From Escherichia coli (GTDB lineage Bacteria; Pseudomonadota; Gammaproteobacteria; Enterobacterales; Enterobacteriaceae): a DNA stretch of 64,000 nucleotides. Positions 1-9,493 of the stretch are shown here, one piece after another; position 1 is the stretch's first letter; the number at the start of each line of letters is the position of its first letter. The stretch lies in assembly GCF_011881725.1 (NCBI RefSeq), contig NZ_JAATUR010000005.1, positions 1-64,000 on the forward strand, in the 5' to 3' direction. The position numbers and the translations under genes were made by a program. The notes below the pieces were generated by a model, which was not told the DNA's origin, did not search any database, and saw nothing but the letters and a program-made list of their open reading frames with translations.

Positions 1-24
1 CCCAGTGCGGGGGATCTCAAGCAA

Positions 25-591
25 TTAGTGGGAATCACCAATCGGCAGAACAGTACGACCATACTGCTCGTTCAGCACTTCACCCATTGCCAGATAAATT
101 GCACTGGCGCCGCAGATCAGACCGATCCAGCCTGCGAAGTGGATGATTGCTTCATTACCGGCGATGTTACCGATAGCCAGCAGTGCAAACAGCACGGTCA
201 GGCTGAGGAATACGAATTGCAGAACGCGTGCGCCTTTCAGCGTGCCGAAGAACATAAATAGCGTAAACACGCCCCACAGACCCAGATAGACACCGAGGAA
301 CTGCGCATTTGGTGCATCAGTCAGGCCCAGTTTCGGCATCAGCAGAATCGCAACCAGCGTCAGCCAGAAAGAACCGTAAGAGGTGAAGGCAGTTAACCCG
401 AAAGTGTTGCCTTTTTTATACTCCAGCAGACCAGCAAAAATTTGCGCGATACCGCCGTAGAAGATGCCCATGGCAAGAATAATACCGTCCAGAGCGAAAT
501 AACCCACGTTGTGCAGGTTAAGCAGAATGGTGGTCATGCCGAAGCCCATCAGGCCCAGCGGTGCCGGATTAGCCAACTTAGTGTTGCCCAT
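25..591 (-). CDS. satP: SatP, acetate/succinate-proton symporter
   Basis: Inner-membrane carrier that takes up acetate and succinate with protons (known for E. coli YaaH/SatP). The 188-residue product has the GPR1/FUN34/YaaH signature [10 protein letters not shown] near the N-terminus (residues 8-17), followed by six strongly hydrophobic stretches, the usual layout of the family. The ATG at 591 has GAGGA a few bases upstream. It is a complete, standalone minus-strand gene with yaaW upstream. Length and sequence agree with the K-12 protein as I remember it. Confidence 0.96.
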   Translation of the reverse strand: MGNTKLANPAPLGLMGFGMTTILLNLHNVGYFALDGIILAMGIFYGGIAQIFAGLLEYKKGNTFGLTAFTSYGSFWLTLVAILLMPKLGLTDAPNAQFLGVYLGLWGVFTLFMFFGTLKGARVLQFVFLSLTVLFALLAIGNIAGNEAIIHFAGWIGLICGASAIYLAMGEVLNEQYGRTVLPIGDSH

Positions 592-739
592 AATTCCTCA
601 AAAATCATCATTGAATGAATGGTGAAATAATATCCCTGAATAACTGTAGTGATTTCAGGGCGCGGCATAATAATCAGCCAATGGAGTAGTGTCCATGATC
701 TTTTGAGGGGAAAATGAAAATTTTCCCCGAAGACAGGTA

Positions 740-1453
740 TCAGGACTGAGTGGCGCTGACAATTCGACGCAGGCAGGCAATTTGCAGTACCGCCGGAATG
801 GTGACGCGATAGGCACTACCGCTGACGGCTTTAACGCCGTTTAATGCCGCGCCCACAGGGCCGCCCAGCCCCGCACCACGTAGTAGTCCATGTCCGAGAA
901 CGCTCATTGCCGCGTGGGTGCGTAAAATGCGGGTAAGTTGGCTGGAAAGCAGATGCGATACACCTTTGGCCAACAATTTGTCTTTCATCAGCAGCGGTAA
1001 TAGCTCTTCCAGTTCGTTGACTCTGGCATCGACCGCCTGGAGAAATTCCTGCTTATGTTCCTCGTCCATTTTCTTCCAGGTATTACGCAGAAAATGTTCC
1101 AGTAACTGTTGCTCAATTTCAAAGGTAGACATCTCTTTATCGGCTTTCAGCTTCAGTCGTTTTGAGACGTCGAGTAAAATGGCCCGGTACAGTTTGCCGT
1201 GTCCGCGAAGTTTGTTAGCGATACTATCGCCGCCAAAATGCTGTAATTCTCCAGCAATCAGTTGCCAGTTACGTCGGTGTTGCTCGGGATGTCCTTCCAT
1301 CGATTTAAACAGTTCATTACGCATCAGAACGCTGGACAGTCGAGTTTTGCCTTTTTCGTTATGGGTGAGCAAACGGGCGAAATTTGCCAACTGTTCCTCA
1401 CTACAATGCTGAAGAAAATCCAGATCTGAATCATTAAGGTATTTCACATTCAT
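740..1453 (-). CDS. yaaW: YaaW, UPF0174 family protein of unknown function
   Basis: 237-residue protein of the UPF0174/DUF3944 group; no function is established. The N-terminal two thirds is charged and helical-looking. The last ~70 residues are rich in Gly/Ala and hydrophobic residues (around LGHGLLRGAGLGGPVGAALNG in the frame) and could associate with a membrane, which is inference. It lies between satP and yaaI on the same strand with gaps of 148 and 25 bp. The start has only a weak ribosome-binding site. The antisense strand carries the disputed mbiA/htgA frame. Confidence 0.9.
   Translation of the reverse strand: MNVKYLNDSDLDFLQHCSEEQLANFARLLTHNEKGKTRLSSVLMRNELFKSMEGHPEQHRRNWQLIAGELQHFGGDSIANKLRGHGKLYRAILLDVSKRLKLKADKEMSTFEIEQQLLEHFLRNTWKKMDEEHKQEFLQAVDARVNELEELLPLLMKDKLLAKGVSHLLSSQLTRILRTHAAMSVLGHGLLRGAGLGGPVGAALNGVKAVSGSAYRVTIPAVLQIACLRRIVSATQS
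927..1412 (+). CDS. mbiA: Disputed antisense ORF mbiA/htgA inside yaaW
   Basis: A 161-codon open frame runs antisense within yaaW, starting at the ATG at 927 and ending at 1412. It corresponds in position to the K-12 annotation mbiA (formerly htgA). The translation is rich in Ser, Arg and Cys, with no recognisable domain and no clear Shine-Dalgarno sequence. That composition is typical of a frame imposed by the opposite coding strand. I list it because it is annotated in K-12 and has been discussed as an overlapping gene. Sequence alone does not support a protein product. Confidence 0.2.
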   Translation: MRVSWLESRCDTPLANNLSFISSGNSSSSSLTLASTAWRNSCLCSSSIFFQVLRRKCSSNCCSISKVDISLSAFSFSRFETSSKMARYSLPCPRSLLAILSPPKCCNSPAISCQLRRCCSGCPSIDLNSSLRIRTLDSRVLPFSLWVSKRAKFANCSSLQC

Positions 1454-1478
1454 TTATTGGGGCTTCTATATGCTGGTG

Positions 1479-1883
1479 TTAGTCGTCGCCGATAATTTTC
1501 AGCGTGGCCATATCCGATGAGTTAATCGTATGACCGGAAAAAGTGATTTTTGAAACACAGCGTTTATTGTCGTTATCGCTGTTAATGTTGATCCAGCCAG
1601 TGGTTTCTTCTTCTTTTATTTCGGCAGGAACGTTCAGGCTTTGACTGGCGCTACGGGCGGCTTTGAAATAAACCGATGCACCGCTTAACTGTAAATCGCC
1701 ATGGTCGGCGGTGAGTTGAATGCGTTTAACAATGCGACAAACAGGAAGTTTCAGCGCGAGATCGTTGGTTTCGTTACGAGGCATCGCAATGACGCCGAGG
1801 ATTTTATGGTCGTTGGCTTGCGCAGTGCAGCACAGCATCAGGCTCATCACCAGGCTGGCGGAAATCGTAAAAACGGATTTCAT
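1479..1883 (-). CDS. yaaI: YaaI, UPF0412 secreted protein
   Basis: 134-residue small protein of unknown function. Residues 1-23 form a clear Sec signal peptide (a Lys near the start, a hydrophobic core with SLVMSLML, and an AQA cleavage motif before NDHK), so the mature protein should be periplasmic. Two Cys in the mature part (about residues 49 and 107) could form a disulfide. It lies 25 bp upstream of yaaW on the same strand and is separated from dnaK by a divergent regulatory region. No catalytic motif is seen. Confidence 0.9.
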   Translation of the reverse strand: MKSVFTISASLVMSLMLCCTAQANDHKILGVIAMPRNETNDLALKLPVCRIVKRIQLTADHGDLQLSGASVYFKAARSASQSLNVPAEIKEEETTGWININSDNDNKRCVSKITFSGHTINSSDMATLKIIGDD

Positions 1884-2109
1884 GAGTATTCTCTTAGTGG
1901 GGAGGGACAGGAGGATGAATACCCACTAGTTTACTGCTGATGAAAAGAAGATTCAGGTGCGTAATCTTTTCTTTTTATTACAATTTTTTGATGAATATTT
2001 TGACTGTAATTCATTCTTAATATGAATGAAATTGCTATCTGTTTCATGTCTTCTCCCGGCATATCACGGAATTTCTGCGCAAAAGCACAAAAAATTTTTG
2101 CATCTCCCC

Positions 2110-2137
2110 CTTGATGACGTGGGTTACGACCCCATTT
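2110..2137 (+). promoter_or_regulatory. Sigma-32 heat-shock promoter P1 of dnaKJ
   Basis: CTTGATG at 2110-2116 and CCCCATTT at 2130-2137 match the sigma-32 -35 and -10 elements (CTTGAAA and CCCCATNT) with a 13 bp spacer. It lies about 120 bp before the dnaK start. The position agrees with the known major heat-shock promoter of the operon. The 376 bp gap between yaaI and dnaK holds this, P2 and no convincing gene. Confidence 0.85.
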
Positions 2138-2184
2138 AGTAGTCAACCGCAGTGAGTGAGTCTGCAAAAAAATGAAATTGGGCA

Positions 2185-2211
2185 GTTGAAACCAGACGTT
2201 TCGCCCCTATT
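2185..2211 (+). promoter_or_regulatory. Second sigma-32 promoter P2 of dnaKJ
   Basis: GTTGAAA at 2185-2191 and CCCCTATT at 2204-2211 form a second heat-shock-type promoter with a 12 bp spacer, about 50 bp before the dnaK ATG. It fits the known downstream P2 promoter of this operon. The -35 has G in place of C at the first position. Confidence 0.75.
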
Positions 2212-2259
2212 ACAGACTCACAACCACATGATGACCGAATATATAGTGGAGACGTTTAG

Positions 2260-4176
2260 ATGGGTAAAATTATTGGTATCGACCTGGGTACTACCAACTC
2301 TTGTGTAGCGATTATGGATGGCACCACTCCTCGTGTACTGGAGAACGCCGAAGGCGATCGCACCACGCCTTCTATCATTGCCTATACCCAGGATGGTGAA
2401 ACTCTGGTTGGTCAGCCGGCTAAACGTCAGGCAGTGACGAACCCGCAAAACACCCTGTTTGCGATTAAACGCCTGATTGGCCGCCGCTTCCAGGACGAAG
2501 AAGTACAGCGTGATGTTTCCATCATGCCGTTCAAAATTATTGCTGCTGATAACGGCGACGCTTGGGTCGAAGTTAAAGGCCAGAAAATGGCACCACCGCA
2601 GATTTCTGCTGAAGTGCTGAAAAAAATGAAGAAAACCGCGGAAGATTACCTGGGCGAACCGGTAACTGAAGCTGTTATCACCGTTCCGGCTTACTTTAAC
2701 GATGCTCAGCGTCAGGCAACCAAAGACGCAGGTCGTATCGCTGGTCTGGAAGTAAAACGTATCATCAACGAACCGACCGCAGCTGCGCTGGCTTACGGTC
2801 TGGACAAAGGTACTGGCAACCGTACTATCGCGGTTTATGACCTGGGTGGTGGTACTTTCGATATTTCTATCATCGAAATCGACGAAGTTGACGGCGAAAA
2901 AACCTTCGAAGTTCTGGCAACCAACGGTGATACCCACCTGGGTGGTGAAGACTTCGACAGCCGTCTGATCAACTACCTGGTTGAAGAATTCAAGAAAGAT
3001 CAGGGCATTGACCTGCGCAACGATCCGCTGGCAATGCAGCGCCTGAAAGAAGCGGCAGAAAAAGCGAAAATCGAGCTGTCTTCCGCTCAGCAGACCGACG
3101 TTAACCTGCCGTACATCACCGCAGACGCGACCGGTCCGAAACACATGAACATCAAAGTGACTCGTGCGAAACTGGAAAGCCTGGTCGAAGACCTGGTGAA
3201 CCGTTCCATCGAGCCGCTGAAAGTTGCACTGCAGGACGCTGGCCTGTCCGTATCTGATATCGACGACGTTATCCTCGTTGGTGGTCAGACTCGTATGCCA
3301 ATGGTTCAGAAGAAAGTTGCTGAATTCTTTGGTAAAGAGCCGCGTAAAGACGTTAACCCGGACGAAGCTGTAGCCATCGGTGCTGCTGTTCAGGGTGGTG
3401 TACTGACCGGTGATGTGAAAGACGTACTGCTGCTGGACGTTACCCCGCTGTCTCTGGGTATCGAAACCATGGGCGGTGTGATGACGACGCTGATCGCGAA
3501 AAACACCACTATCCCGACCAAGCACAGCCAGGTGTTCTCTACCGCTGAAGACAACCAGTCTGCGGTAACCATCCACGTGCTGCAGGGTGAACGTAAACGT
3601 GCGGCTGATAACAAATCTCTGGGTCAGTTCAACCTGGATGGCATCAACCCGGCACCGCGCGGCATGCCGCAGATCGAAGTTACCTTCGATATCGATGCTG
3701 ATGGTATTCTGCACGTTTCCGCGAAAGACAAAAACAGCGGTAAAGAGCAGAAGATCACCATCAAGGCTTCTTCTGGTCTGAACGAAGATGAAATCCAGAA
3801 AATGGTACGCGACGCAGAAGCTAACGCCGAAGCAGACCGTAAGTTTGAAGAGCTGGTACAAACCCGCAACCAGGGCGACCATCTGCTGCACAGCACCCGT
3901 AAGCAGGTTGAAGAAGCTGGCGACAAACTGCCGGCTGACGACAAAACTGCTATCGAGTCTGCGCTGACTGCACTGGAAACTGCTCTGAAAGGTGAAGACA
4001 AAGCCGCTATCGAAGCGAAAATGCAGGAGCTGGCACAGGTTTCCCAGAAACTGATGGAAATCGCTCAGCAGCAACATGCCCAGCAGCAGACTGCCGGTGC
4101 TGATGCTTCTGCAAACAACGCGAAAGATGACGATGTTGTCGACGCTGAGTTTGAAGAAGTCAAAGACAAAAAATAA
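2260..4176 (+). CDS. dnaK: DnaK, Hsp70 chaperone
   Basis: Cytoplasmic ATP-dependent chaperone that binds exposed hydrophobic peptide segments, working with DnaJ and GrpE, and that controls sigma-32. The full-length 638-residue protein has the ATPase phosphate loop [10 protein letters not shown] at the N-terminus, the DLGGGTFD signature near residue 200 and the VGGQTRMP signature near 340. A beta-sandwich substrate domain and helical lid follow, ending in an acidic [16 protein letters not shown] tail. Codon use is strongly biased, as expected for an abundant protein. It heads the dnaKJ operon behind two sigma-32 promoters. Confidence 0.99.
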
Positions 4177-4264
4177 TCGCCCTATAAACGGGTAATTATA
4201 CTGACACGGGCGAAGGGGAATTTCCTCTCCGCCCGTGCATTCATCTAGGGGCAATTAAAAAAAG
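4177..4264 (+). ncRNA. tpke11: dnaK-dnaJ spacer with hairpin; position of sRNA Tpke11
   Basis: The 88 bp spacer carries a strong hairpin: CACGGGCG at 4205-4212 pairs with CGCCCGTG at 4230-4237, and AAGGGGAA inside it pairs partly with TTCCTCT. In K-12 the small RNA Tpke11 is annotated exactly over this spacer. The hairpin is seen directly; that it is a separate or processed RNA rests on memory of that annotation. It may also act as a processing or attenuation site that sets dnaJ expression relative to dnaK. Confidence 0.4.
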
Positions 4265-5395
4265 ATGGCGAAGCTTGATTATTACGAGATTTTAGGCGTT
4301 TCCAAAACAGCGGAAGAGCGTGAAATCAAAAAAGCCTACAAACGCCTGGCCATGAAATATCACCCGGACCGTAACCAGGGTGACAAAGAGGCCGAGGCGA
4401 AATTTAAAGAGATCAAGGAAGCTTATGAAGTTCTGACCGACTCGCAAAAGCGTGCGGCATACGATCAGTATGGTCATGCGGCGTTTGAGCAAGGCGGTAT
4501 GGGCGGCGGCGGTTTTGGCGGCGGCGCAGACTTCAGCGATATTTTTGGTGACGTTTTCGGCGATATTTTTGGCGGCGGACGTGGTCGTCAACGTGCGGCG
4601 CGTGGTGCTGATTTACGCTATAACATGGAGCTCACCCTCGAAGAAGCTGTACGTGGCGTGACCAAAGAGATCCGCATTCCGACTCTGGAAGAGTGTGACG
4701 TTTGCCACGGCAGCGGTGCAAAACCAGGCACGCAACCGCAGACCTGCCCGACTTGTCATGGTTCTGGTCAGGTGCAGATGCGCCAGGGATTCTTTGCTGT
4801 ACAGCAGACCTGTCCGCACTGTCAGGGACGCGGTACGCTTATCAAAGATCCATGCAATAAATGTCATGGTCATGGTCGTGTTGAGCGCAGCAAAACGCTG
4901 TCCGTTAAAATTCCGGCAGGGGTGGATACTGGAGACCGCATCCGTCTTGCGGGCGAAGGTGAAGCGGGCGAACACGGCGCACCGGCAGGCGATCTGTACG
5001 TTCAGGTACAGGTTAAACAGCACCCGATTTTCGAGCGTGAAGGCAACAACCTGTATTGCGAAGTGCCGATCAACTTCGCTATGGCAGCACTCGGCGGCGA
5101 AATCGAAGTGCCGACCCTTGATGGTCGTGTCAAACTGAAAGTGCCTGGCGAAACCCAGACCGGTAAGTTGTTCCGTATGCGTGGAAAAGGCGTGAAGTCT
5201 GTCCGTGGCGGCGCACAGGGCGATTTGCTGTGCCGCGTTGTCGTCGAAACACCGGTAGGTCTGAACGAGAAGCAGAAACAACTGCTGCAAGAACTGCAAG
5301 AAAGCTTCGGTGGCCCAACCGGCGAGCATAACAGTCCGCGTTCGAAGAGCTTCTTTGATGGCGTGAAGAAGTTTTTCGACGACCTGACTCGCTAA
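4265..5395 (+). CDS. dnaJ: DnaJ, Hsp40 co-chaperone
   Basis: Stimulates the DnaK ATPase and delivers unfolded substrates to it. Residues 1-70 form the J domain with the essential HPD tripeptide at 33-35. A Gly/Phe-rich linker follows (about 75-110). Four CxxCxGxG zinc-binding repeats then lie between about 144 and 205 ([32 protein letters not shown]), and a C-terminal substrate-binding region completes the 376-residue class I protein. It is cotranscribed with dnaK across an 88 bp spacer. Confidence 0.99.
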   Translation: MAKLDYYEILGVSKTAEEREIKKAYKRLAMKYHPDRNQGDKEAEAKFKEIKEAYEVLTDSQKRAAYDQYGHAAFEQGGMGGGGFGGGADFSDIFGDVFGDIFGGGRGRQRAARGADLRYNMELTLEEAVRGVTKEIRIPTLEECDVCHGSGAKPGTQPQTCPTCHGSGQVQMRQGFFAVQQTCPHCQGRGTLIKDPCNKCHGHGRVERSKTLSVKIPAGVDTGDRIRLAGEGEAGEHGAPAGDLYVQVQVKQHPIFEREGNNLYCEVPINFAMAALGGEIEVPTLDGRVKLKVPGETQTGKLFRMRGKGVKSVRGGAQGDLLCRVVVETPVGLNEKQKQLLQELQESFGGPTGEHNSPRSKSFFDGVKKFFDDLTR

Positions 5396-5406
5396 CCTCC
5401 TCAAAA

Positions 5407-5424
5407 GCCTGCCCTTGGGCAGGC
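5407..5424 (+). terminator. Hairpin after dnaJ
   Basis: GCCTGCCC at 5407-5414 and GGGCAGGC at 5417-5424 form a perfect 8 bp stem with a 2-base gap, 12 bp after the dnaJ stop codon. No clear U tract follows. Termination of dnaKJ here is therefore inferred from position and stem strength. Confidence 0.5.
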
Positions 5425-5498
5425 GAGGGTAAAAATAGGGTGCGTTGAAGATATGCGAGCACCTGTAAAGTGGCGGGGATCACACCCCGCCGTTGCTC

Positions 5499-5651
5499 TT
5501 ACTCGGATTCGTAAGCCGTGAAAACAGCAACCTCCGTCTGGTCAGTTCGGATGTGAACCTCACAGAGATCTTTTCTCGTTACCAGCGCCGCCACTACGGC
5601 GGTGATACAGATGACGATCAGGGCGACTATCATCGCCTTATGCTGCTTCAT
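5499..5651 (-). CDS. hokC: HokC, type I toxin peptide
   Basis: 50-residue Hok/Gef-family membrane toxin: short charged N-terminus MKQHK, one transmembrane helix (about residues 6-24, MIVALIVICITAVVAALV), then the family motif RKDLCEVHIRT and a C-terminal VFTAYESE. When translated it depolarises the inner membrane; translation is normally blocked by sokC RNA. It is read from within the longer mokC frame. In K-12 an IS186 copy lies immediately downstream and the locus is regarded as inactive; here the dnaJ-hokC spacer is only 103 bp and has no IS. Confidence 0.93.
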   Translation of the reverse strand: MKQHKAMIVALIVICITAVVAALVTRKDLCEVHIRTDQTEVAVFTAYESE

Positions 5652-5708
5652 TGCTCTCTTCTCCTTGACCTTACGGTCAGTAAGAGGCACTCTACGTGTG
5701 TTGAGCAT
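5499..5708 (-). CDS. mokC: MokC, regulatory leader frame of hokC
   Basis: 69-codon frame in the same phase as hokC, with 19 extra N-terminal residues beginning MLNTRRVPL. In hok/sok systems the mok frame is translated to couple hok translation to ribosome entry, and sok RNA blocks that entry. The start at 5708 matches the K-12 mokC position relative to hokC. The open frame continues to an ATG at 5741, but the region beyond 5708 overlaps sokC and is probably untranslated leader. Confidence 0.75.
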   Translation of the reverse strand: MLNTRRVPLTDRKVKEKRAMKQHKAMIVALIVICITAVVAALVTRKDLCEVHIRTDQTEVAVFTAYESE

Positions 5709-5754
5709 ATAGGGGGCCTCGGGTTGATGGTAAATTATCACTCGGGGCTTTTCT
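5700..5754 (+). ncRNA. sokC: SokC antisense RNA
   Basis: Short RNA on the strand opposite the hokC/mokC leader, placed by homology to K-12 sokC relative to hokC. It contains the typical Sok sequence with CCTCGGGTTGATGG and a CTCGGGGCTTTTC end that can fold into a small hairpin followed by Ts. It should pair with the mokC translation-initiation region and block toxin synthesis. A TTGACC -35-like hexamer is present at 5665-5670. Exact ends are approximate. Confidence 0.7.
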
Positions 5755-6232
5755 CTATCTGCCGTTCAGCTAATGCCTGAGACAGACAGCCTCAAGCACC
5801 CGCCGCTATTATATCGCTCTCTTTAACCCATTCTGTTTTATCTATTCTAATCCTGAAGACGCCTCGCATTTTTATGGCGTAATTTTTAAGGATCCAATTA
5901 TTTAACTTTAGTTTATCCCTTCATCGCAATTTTTGACGACAAGTTGGATATTTTGAAATATTGCCCTAACAAATAGCTTCGGCTTACCACATTTAATTAT
6001 TACTTTTCCGAATAAATTCTCCAGAAATCTTGACCTTAGACTATGATTAATAGGGCTTAAGGTCATCAGTCACCGCTCACAGCCGTCAAAAACTCATCTC
6101 ATCGCTGATGGCGCAGACCCTTCGATTATTCGTAAAAAACGAACCATTCCTACACTATAATCTGATTTTAACGATGTTTTGTGCGGAGTAGAATAGTAAA
6201 AACGATCTATTCACCTGAAAGAGAAATAAAAA
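5755..6232. other. Non-coding region before nhaA (hokC and nhaA promoters)
   Basis: This 478 bp has no convincing gene. The left part should hold the hokC mRNA promoter (minus strand). The AT-rich right part is the known location of the nhaA promoters, one Na+-induced through NhaR and one dependent on the stationary-phase sigma factor. I did not assign individual boxes. A 64-codon minus-strand frame at 6155-6349 overlaps the nhaA start and has no support. Confidence 0.6.
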
Positions 6233-7399
6233 GTGAAACATCTGCATCGATTCTTTAGCAGTGATGCCTCGGGAGGCATTATTCTTATCATTGCCGCTAT
6301 CCTGGCGATGATTATGGCCAACAGTGGCGCAACCAGTGGATGGTATCACGACTTTCTGGAGACGCCGGTTCAGCTCCGGGTTGGTTCACTTGAAATCAAC
6401 AAAAACATGCTGTTATGGATTAATGACGCGCTGATGGCGGTATTTTTCCTGTTGGTTGGTCTGGAAGTTAAACGCGAGCTGATGCAAGGTTCGCTGGCCA
6501 GTTTGCGCCAGGCGGCATTTCCTGTGATTGCCGCAATCGGTGGAATGATTGTTCCGGCAATACTCTATCTGGTCTTTAACTATGCCGATCCGATTACCCG
6601 CGAAGGGTGGGCTATTCCGGCCGCGACTGATATCGCTTTTGCGCTTGGCGTGCTGGCTCTGTTGGGAAGTCGTGTTCCGTTAGCGTTGAAGATCTTTTTG
6701 ATGGCACTGGCTATTATCGACGATCTTGGGGCCATCATTATCATCGCTTTGTTCTACACTAATGACTTATCGATGGTCTCTCTTGGCGTCGCGGCTGTCG
6801 CAATTGCGGTACTCGCGGTACTGAATCTGTGTGGCGTACGCCGCACGGGCATTTATATTCTGGTTGGCGTGGTGCTGTGGACTGCGGTGCTGAAATCGGG
6901 GGTTCACGCAACACTGGCTGGTGTCATTGTTGGCTTCTTTATTCCATTGAAAGAGAAGCATGGACGTTCTCCGGCGAAGCGTCTGGAGCATGTATTACAC
7001 CCGTGGGTCGCGTATTTGATTTTGCCGCTGTTTGCGTTTGCTAATGCTGGCGTGTCCCTGCAAGGTGTTACGCTCGATGGTCTGACCTCCATACTGCCAT
7101 TGGGGATCATCGCTGGTTTGCTGATTGGCAAGCCACTGGGTATTAGTCTGTTCTGCTGGCTGGCGCTGCGTTTGAAACTGGCGCATCTGCCAGAGGGAAC
7201 GACCTATCAGCAAATTATGGCGGTCGGGATCCTATGCGGTATCGGTTTTACTATGTCTATATTTATTGCCAGCCTGGCTTTTGGTAGCGTAGATCCAGAA
7301 CTGATTAACTGGGCGAAACTCGGCATCCTGGTCGGTTCAATCTCTTCGGCCGTAATTGGATATAGCTGGTTACGCGTTCGTTTACGTCCAGCAGTTTGA
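6233..7399 (+). CDS. nhaA: NhaA, Na+(Li+)/H+ antiporter
   Basis: Inner-membrane antiporter exchanging two H+ for one Na+, needed for sodium tolerance and alkaline pH homeostasis. The 388-residue protein has 12 predicted transmembrane helices and the key acidic residues Asp133 (in PAATD), Asp163 and Asp164 (in IIDDLG). The start codon is GTG at 6233, giving MKHLHRFF as in K-12. nhaR follows 59 bp downstream on the same strand, consistent with the nhaAR operon. Confidence 0.98.
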   Translation: MKHLHRFFSSDASGGIILIIAAILAMIMANSGATSGWYHDFLETPVQLRVGSLEINKNMLLWINDALMAVFFLLVGLEVKRELMQGSLASLRQAAFPVIAAIGGMIVPAILYLVFNYADPITREGWAIPAATDIAFALGVLALLGSRVPLALKIFLMALAIIDDLGAIIIIALFYTNDLSMVSLGVAAVAIAVLAVLNLCGVRRTGIYILVGVVLWTAVLKSGVHATLAGVIVGFFIPLKEKHGRSPAKRLEHVLHPWVAYLILPLFAFANAGVSLQGVTLDGLTSILPLGIIAGLLIGKPLGISLFCWLALRLKLAHLPEGTTYQQIMAVGILCGIGFTMSIFIASLAFGSVDPELINWAKLGILVGSISSAVIGYSWLRVRLRPAV

Positions 7400-7458
7400 C
7401 AGGACGATGTAGCGGGGAGCCATAAACGGCTCCCTTTTCAATCTTATCAGGGAGAGAA

Positions 7459-8364
7459 ATGAGCATGTCTCATATAAATTACAACCACTTGTATTACTTC
7501 TGGCATGTCTATAAAGAAGGTTCCGTGGTTGGCGCAGCGGAGGCGCTTTATTTAACACCACAAACCATTACCGGACAGATCCGGGCACTGGAAGAGCGCC
7601 TGCAAGGCAAACTCTTTAAACGTAAAGGGCGTGGTCTGGAACCCAGTGAACTGGGTGAGCTGGTCTATCGCTATGCCGATAAAATGTTCACCTTAAGCCA
7701 GGAAATGCTGGATATCGTGAACTATCGCAAAGAGTCCAATTTATTGTTTGACGTTGGCGTGGCTGATGCACTTTCCAAGCGTCTGGTCAGTAGCGTACTG
7801 GATGCCGCAGTGGTAGAAGGCGAGCCGATTCATCTTCGCTGTTTTGAATCCACTCATGAAATGCTACTGGAGCAATTAAGCCAGCATAAACTGGATATGA
7901 TCATTTCCGACTGTCCGATAGATTCTACGCAGCAGGAAGGCCTGTTCTCCGTGAAAATTGGCGAATGTGGTGTGAGTTTCTGGTGTACAAATCCACCGCC
8001 GGAAAAACCGTTCCCTGCTTGTCTGGAAGAACGGCGATTACTGATTCCTGGACGTCGCTCCATGTTAGGGCGCAAATTGCTTAACTGGTTTAACTCCCAG
8101 GGGCTAAACGTCGAGGTTCTTGGTGAGTTTGATGATGCCGCGTTGATGAAAGCTTTTGGCGCGATGCACAATGCGATTTTTGTAGCGCCGACGCTTTATG
8201 CATATGATTTTTATGCTGATAAGACTGTCGTGGAAATTGGTCGTGTTGAGAATGTGATGGAAGAGTACCATGCTATTTTTGCTGAACGCATGATTCAGCA
8301 CCCGGCGGTACAGCGTATTTGTAATACGGATTATTCGGCGCTTTTCAGTCCAGCTGCGCGTTAA
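7459..8364 (+). CDS. nhaR: NhaR, LysR-type activator of nhaA
   Basis: 301-residue LysR-family regulator that senses Na+ and activates nhaA (and osmC, pgaABCD in K-12). The N-terminal winged HTH lies at about residues 8-65 ([34 protein letters not shown]), with a C-terminal effector domain. The second possible ATG two codons in (MSMSH) gives almost the same protein. A GGGAGAG ribosome site precedes the start. It is complete and close to the K-12 protein. Confidence 0.97.
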   Translation: MSMSHINYNHLYYFWHVYKEGSVVGAAEALYLTPQTITGQIRALEERLQGKLFKRKGRGLEPSELGELVYRYADKMFTLSQEMLDIVNYRKESNLLFDVGVADALSKRLVSSVLDAAVVEGEPIHLRCFESTHEMLLEQLSQHKLDMIISDCPIDSTQQEGLFSVKIGECGVSFWCTNPPPEKPFPACLEERRLLIPGRRSMLGRKLLNWFNSQGLNVEVLGEFDDAALMKAFGAMHNAIFVAPTLYAYDFYADKTVVEIGRVENVMEEYHAIFAERMIQHPAVQRICNTDYSALFSPAAR

Positions 8365-8371
8365 TCGACAG

Positions 8372-8398
8372 CTCCCCCCAAAGTTAAGATGGGGGGAG
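8372..8398 (+). terminator. Hairpin after nhaR
   Basis: CTCCCCCC at 8372-8379 and GGGGGGAG at 8391-8398 form a perfect 8 bp stem with an 11-base loop, beginning 8 bp after the nhaR stop codon. There is no U run, so it may work as an mRNA 3' stabiliser or a weak terminator. Confidence 0.5.
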
Positions 8399-9076
8399 AT
8401 AGATTATTGGCACATCATCACGATTGTGACTTGACTCATTATTTGCCCGCTTGATGCATTTTTTCTATATGTACGCGGGCGAATAAATAGAAGAATATGT
8501 CCAGCAACTTCCTTATTATTCTCTAACTCTTTTTTTAAACTGGTTCAGCCCCTGTATCGTTATGGCTTCAAAGGATATTCAACTTCAGTCTGTTTTTAAT
8601 AGAAGATCTTTTCTTAAATTTATTAATACATCATCTGCCAGATTTGATTTATAAACAAAACATGACGAATCACAGATGCTGTTTTGTGTTATAAATAATT
8701 GATATATATGATTTTTTTTGTTTATTATCTTTAGGGTTGTGAGACTGCTTTTAAAAAATAATCTGTTGTTTTTTAATAAAGTAAAATGATTAAAAATTCA
8801 CATAAGAATCAAGAAGAAGATATTTATGGATAGTTAAAGTGTAAAAAAATAATTTAAAATTACAGTTGACTTAAGTTTAATGTCTTATTTGGTATCAATA
8901 GCCACATTCTATGTATAGGGATCTGCAGATTTAAAATCTTATTCAGGCTGCATCAGCTTATTCTTAAGCCACGACGAGGACAGAAGCTGTAGAGGCATGT
9001 TAGCAAGAACTCATAACCTGTGAGACGCTCTCAGTCGACTTTGTGTTCTCTTTTGCATCGCATAAGCGACAGACAT
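8399..9076. other. AT-rich gene-free stretch between nhaR and rpsT
   Basis: About 680 bp with markedly high A+T (especially 8480-8940) and no open frame above ~20 codons with a ribosome site. In K-12 this junction holds an IS1; in some other E. coli a fimbrial gene cluster is inserted here (from memory). I see no IS1 ends, transposase remnant or fimbrial frame. The composition differs sharply from the flanking core genes, suggesting either an insertion remnant or a regulatory/H-NS-bound tract (inference). Confidence 0.5.
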
Positions 9077-9079
9077 AAA

Positions 9080-9102
9080 AAAACCCGCTTGCGCGGGCTT
9101 TT
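9080..9102 (-). terminator. Rho-independent terminator of rpsT
   Basis: Read on the minus strand, GCCCGC and GCGGG pair around a GCAA loop and are followed by a run of seven Ts. This is a textbook intrinsic terminator about 25 bp after the rpsT stop codon. Confidence 0.85.
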
Positions 9103-9127
9103 TCACAAAGCGTCAGCAAATTGGCGG

Positions 9128-9412
<285 letters not shown>

Positions 9413-9493
9413 CTATATGGACAATTCAAAGGCCGAGGAATATGCCCTTTTAGCCTTCTTTTGTCAATGGATTTGTGCAAATAAGCGCCGTTA

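Noticed and set aside
1931..2167. 78-codon minus-strand frame between yaaI and dnaK
   Set aside because: It covers the two sigma-32 promoters' region, has no family features and no ribosome site, and its C-terminal part runs into the yaaI promoter area. Treated as non-coding.
2218..4254. Antisense dnaK frame as a real gene
   Set aside because: Composition (rich in Phe, Arg, Gln, Val) is that expected from the reverse strand of a highly biased gene; no domain is recognisable. Kept only as a low-interest finding.
4613..5404. 263-codon minus-strand frame opposite dnaJ
   Set aside because: Shadow of dnaJ codon bias; no ribosome site or recognisable domain.
8399..9076. IS1 or fimbrial remnant
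   Set aside because: No terminal inverted repeats, transposase fragment or fimbrial motif could be seen; only the AT-rich composition supports it.
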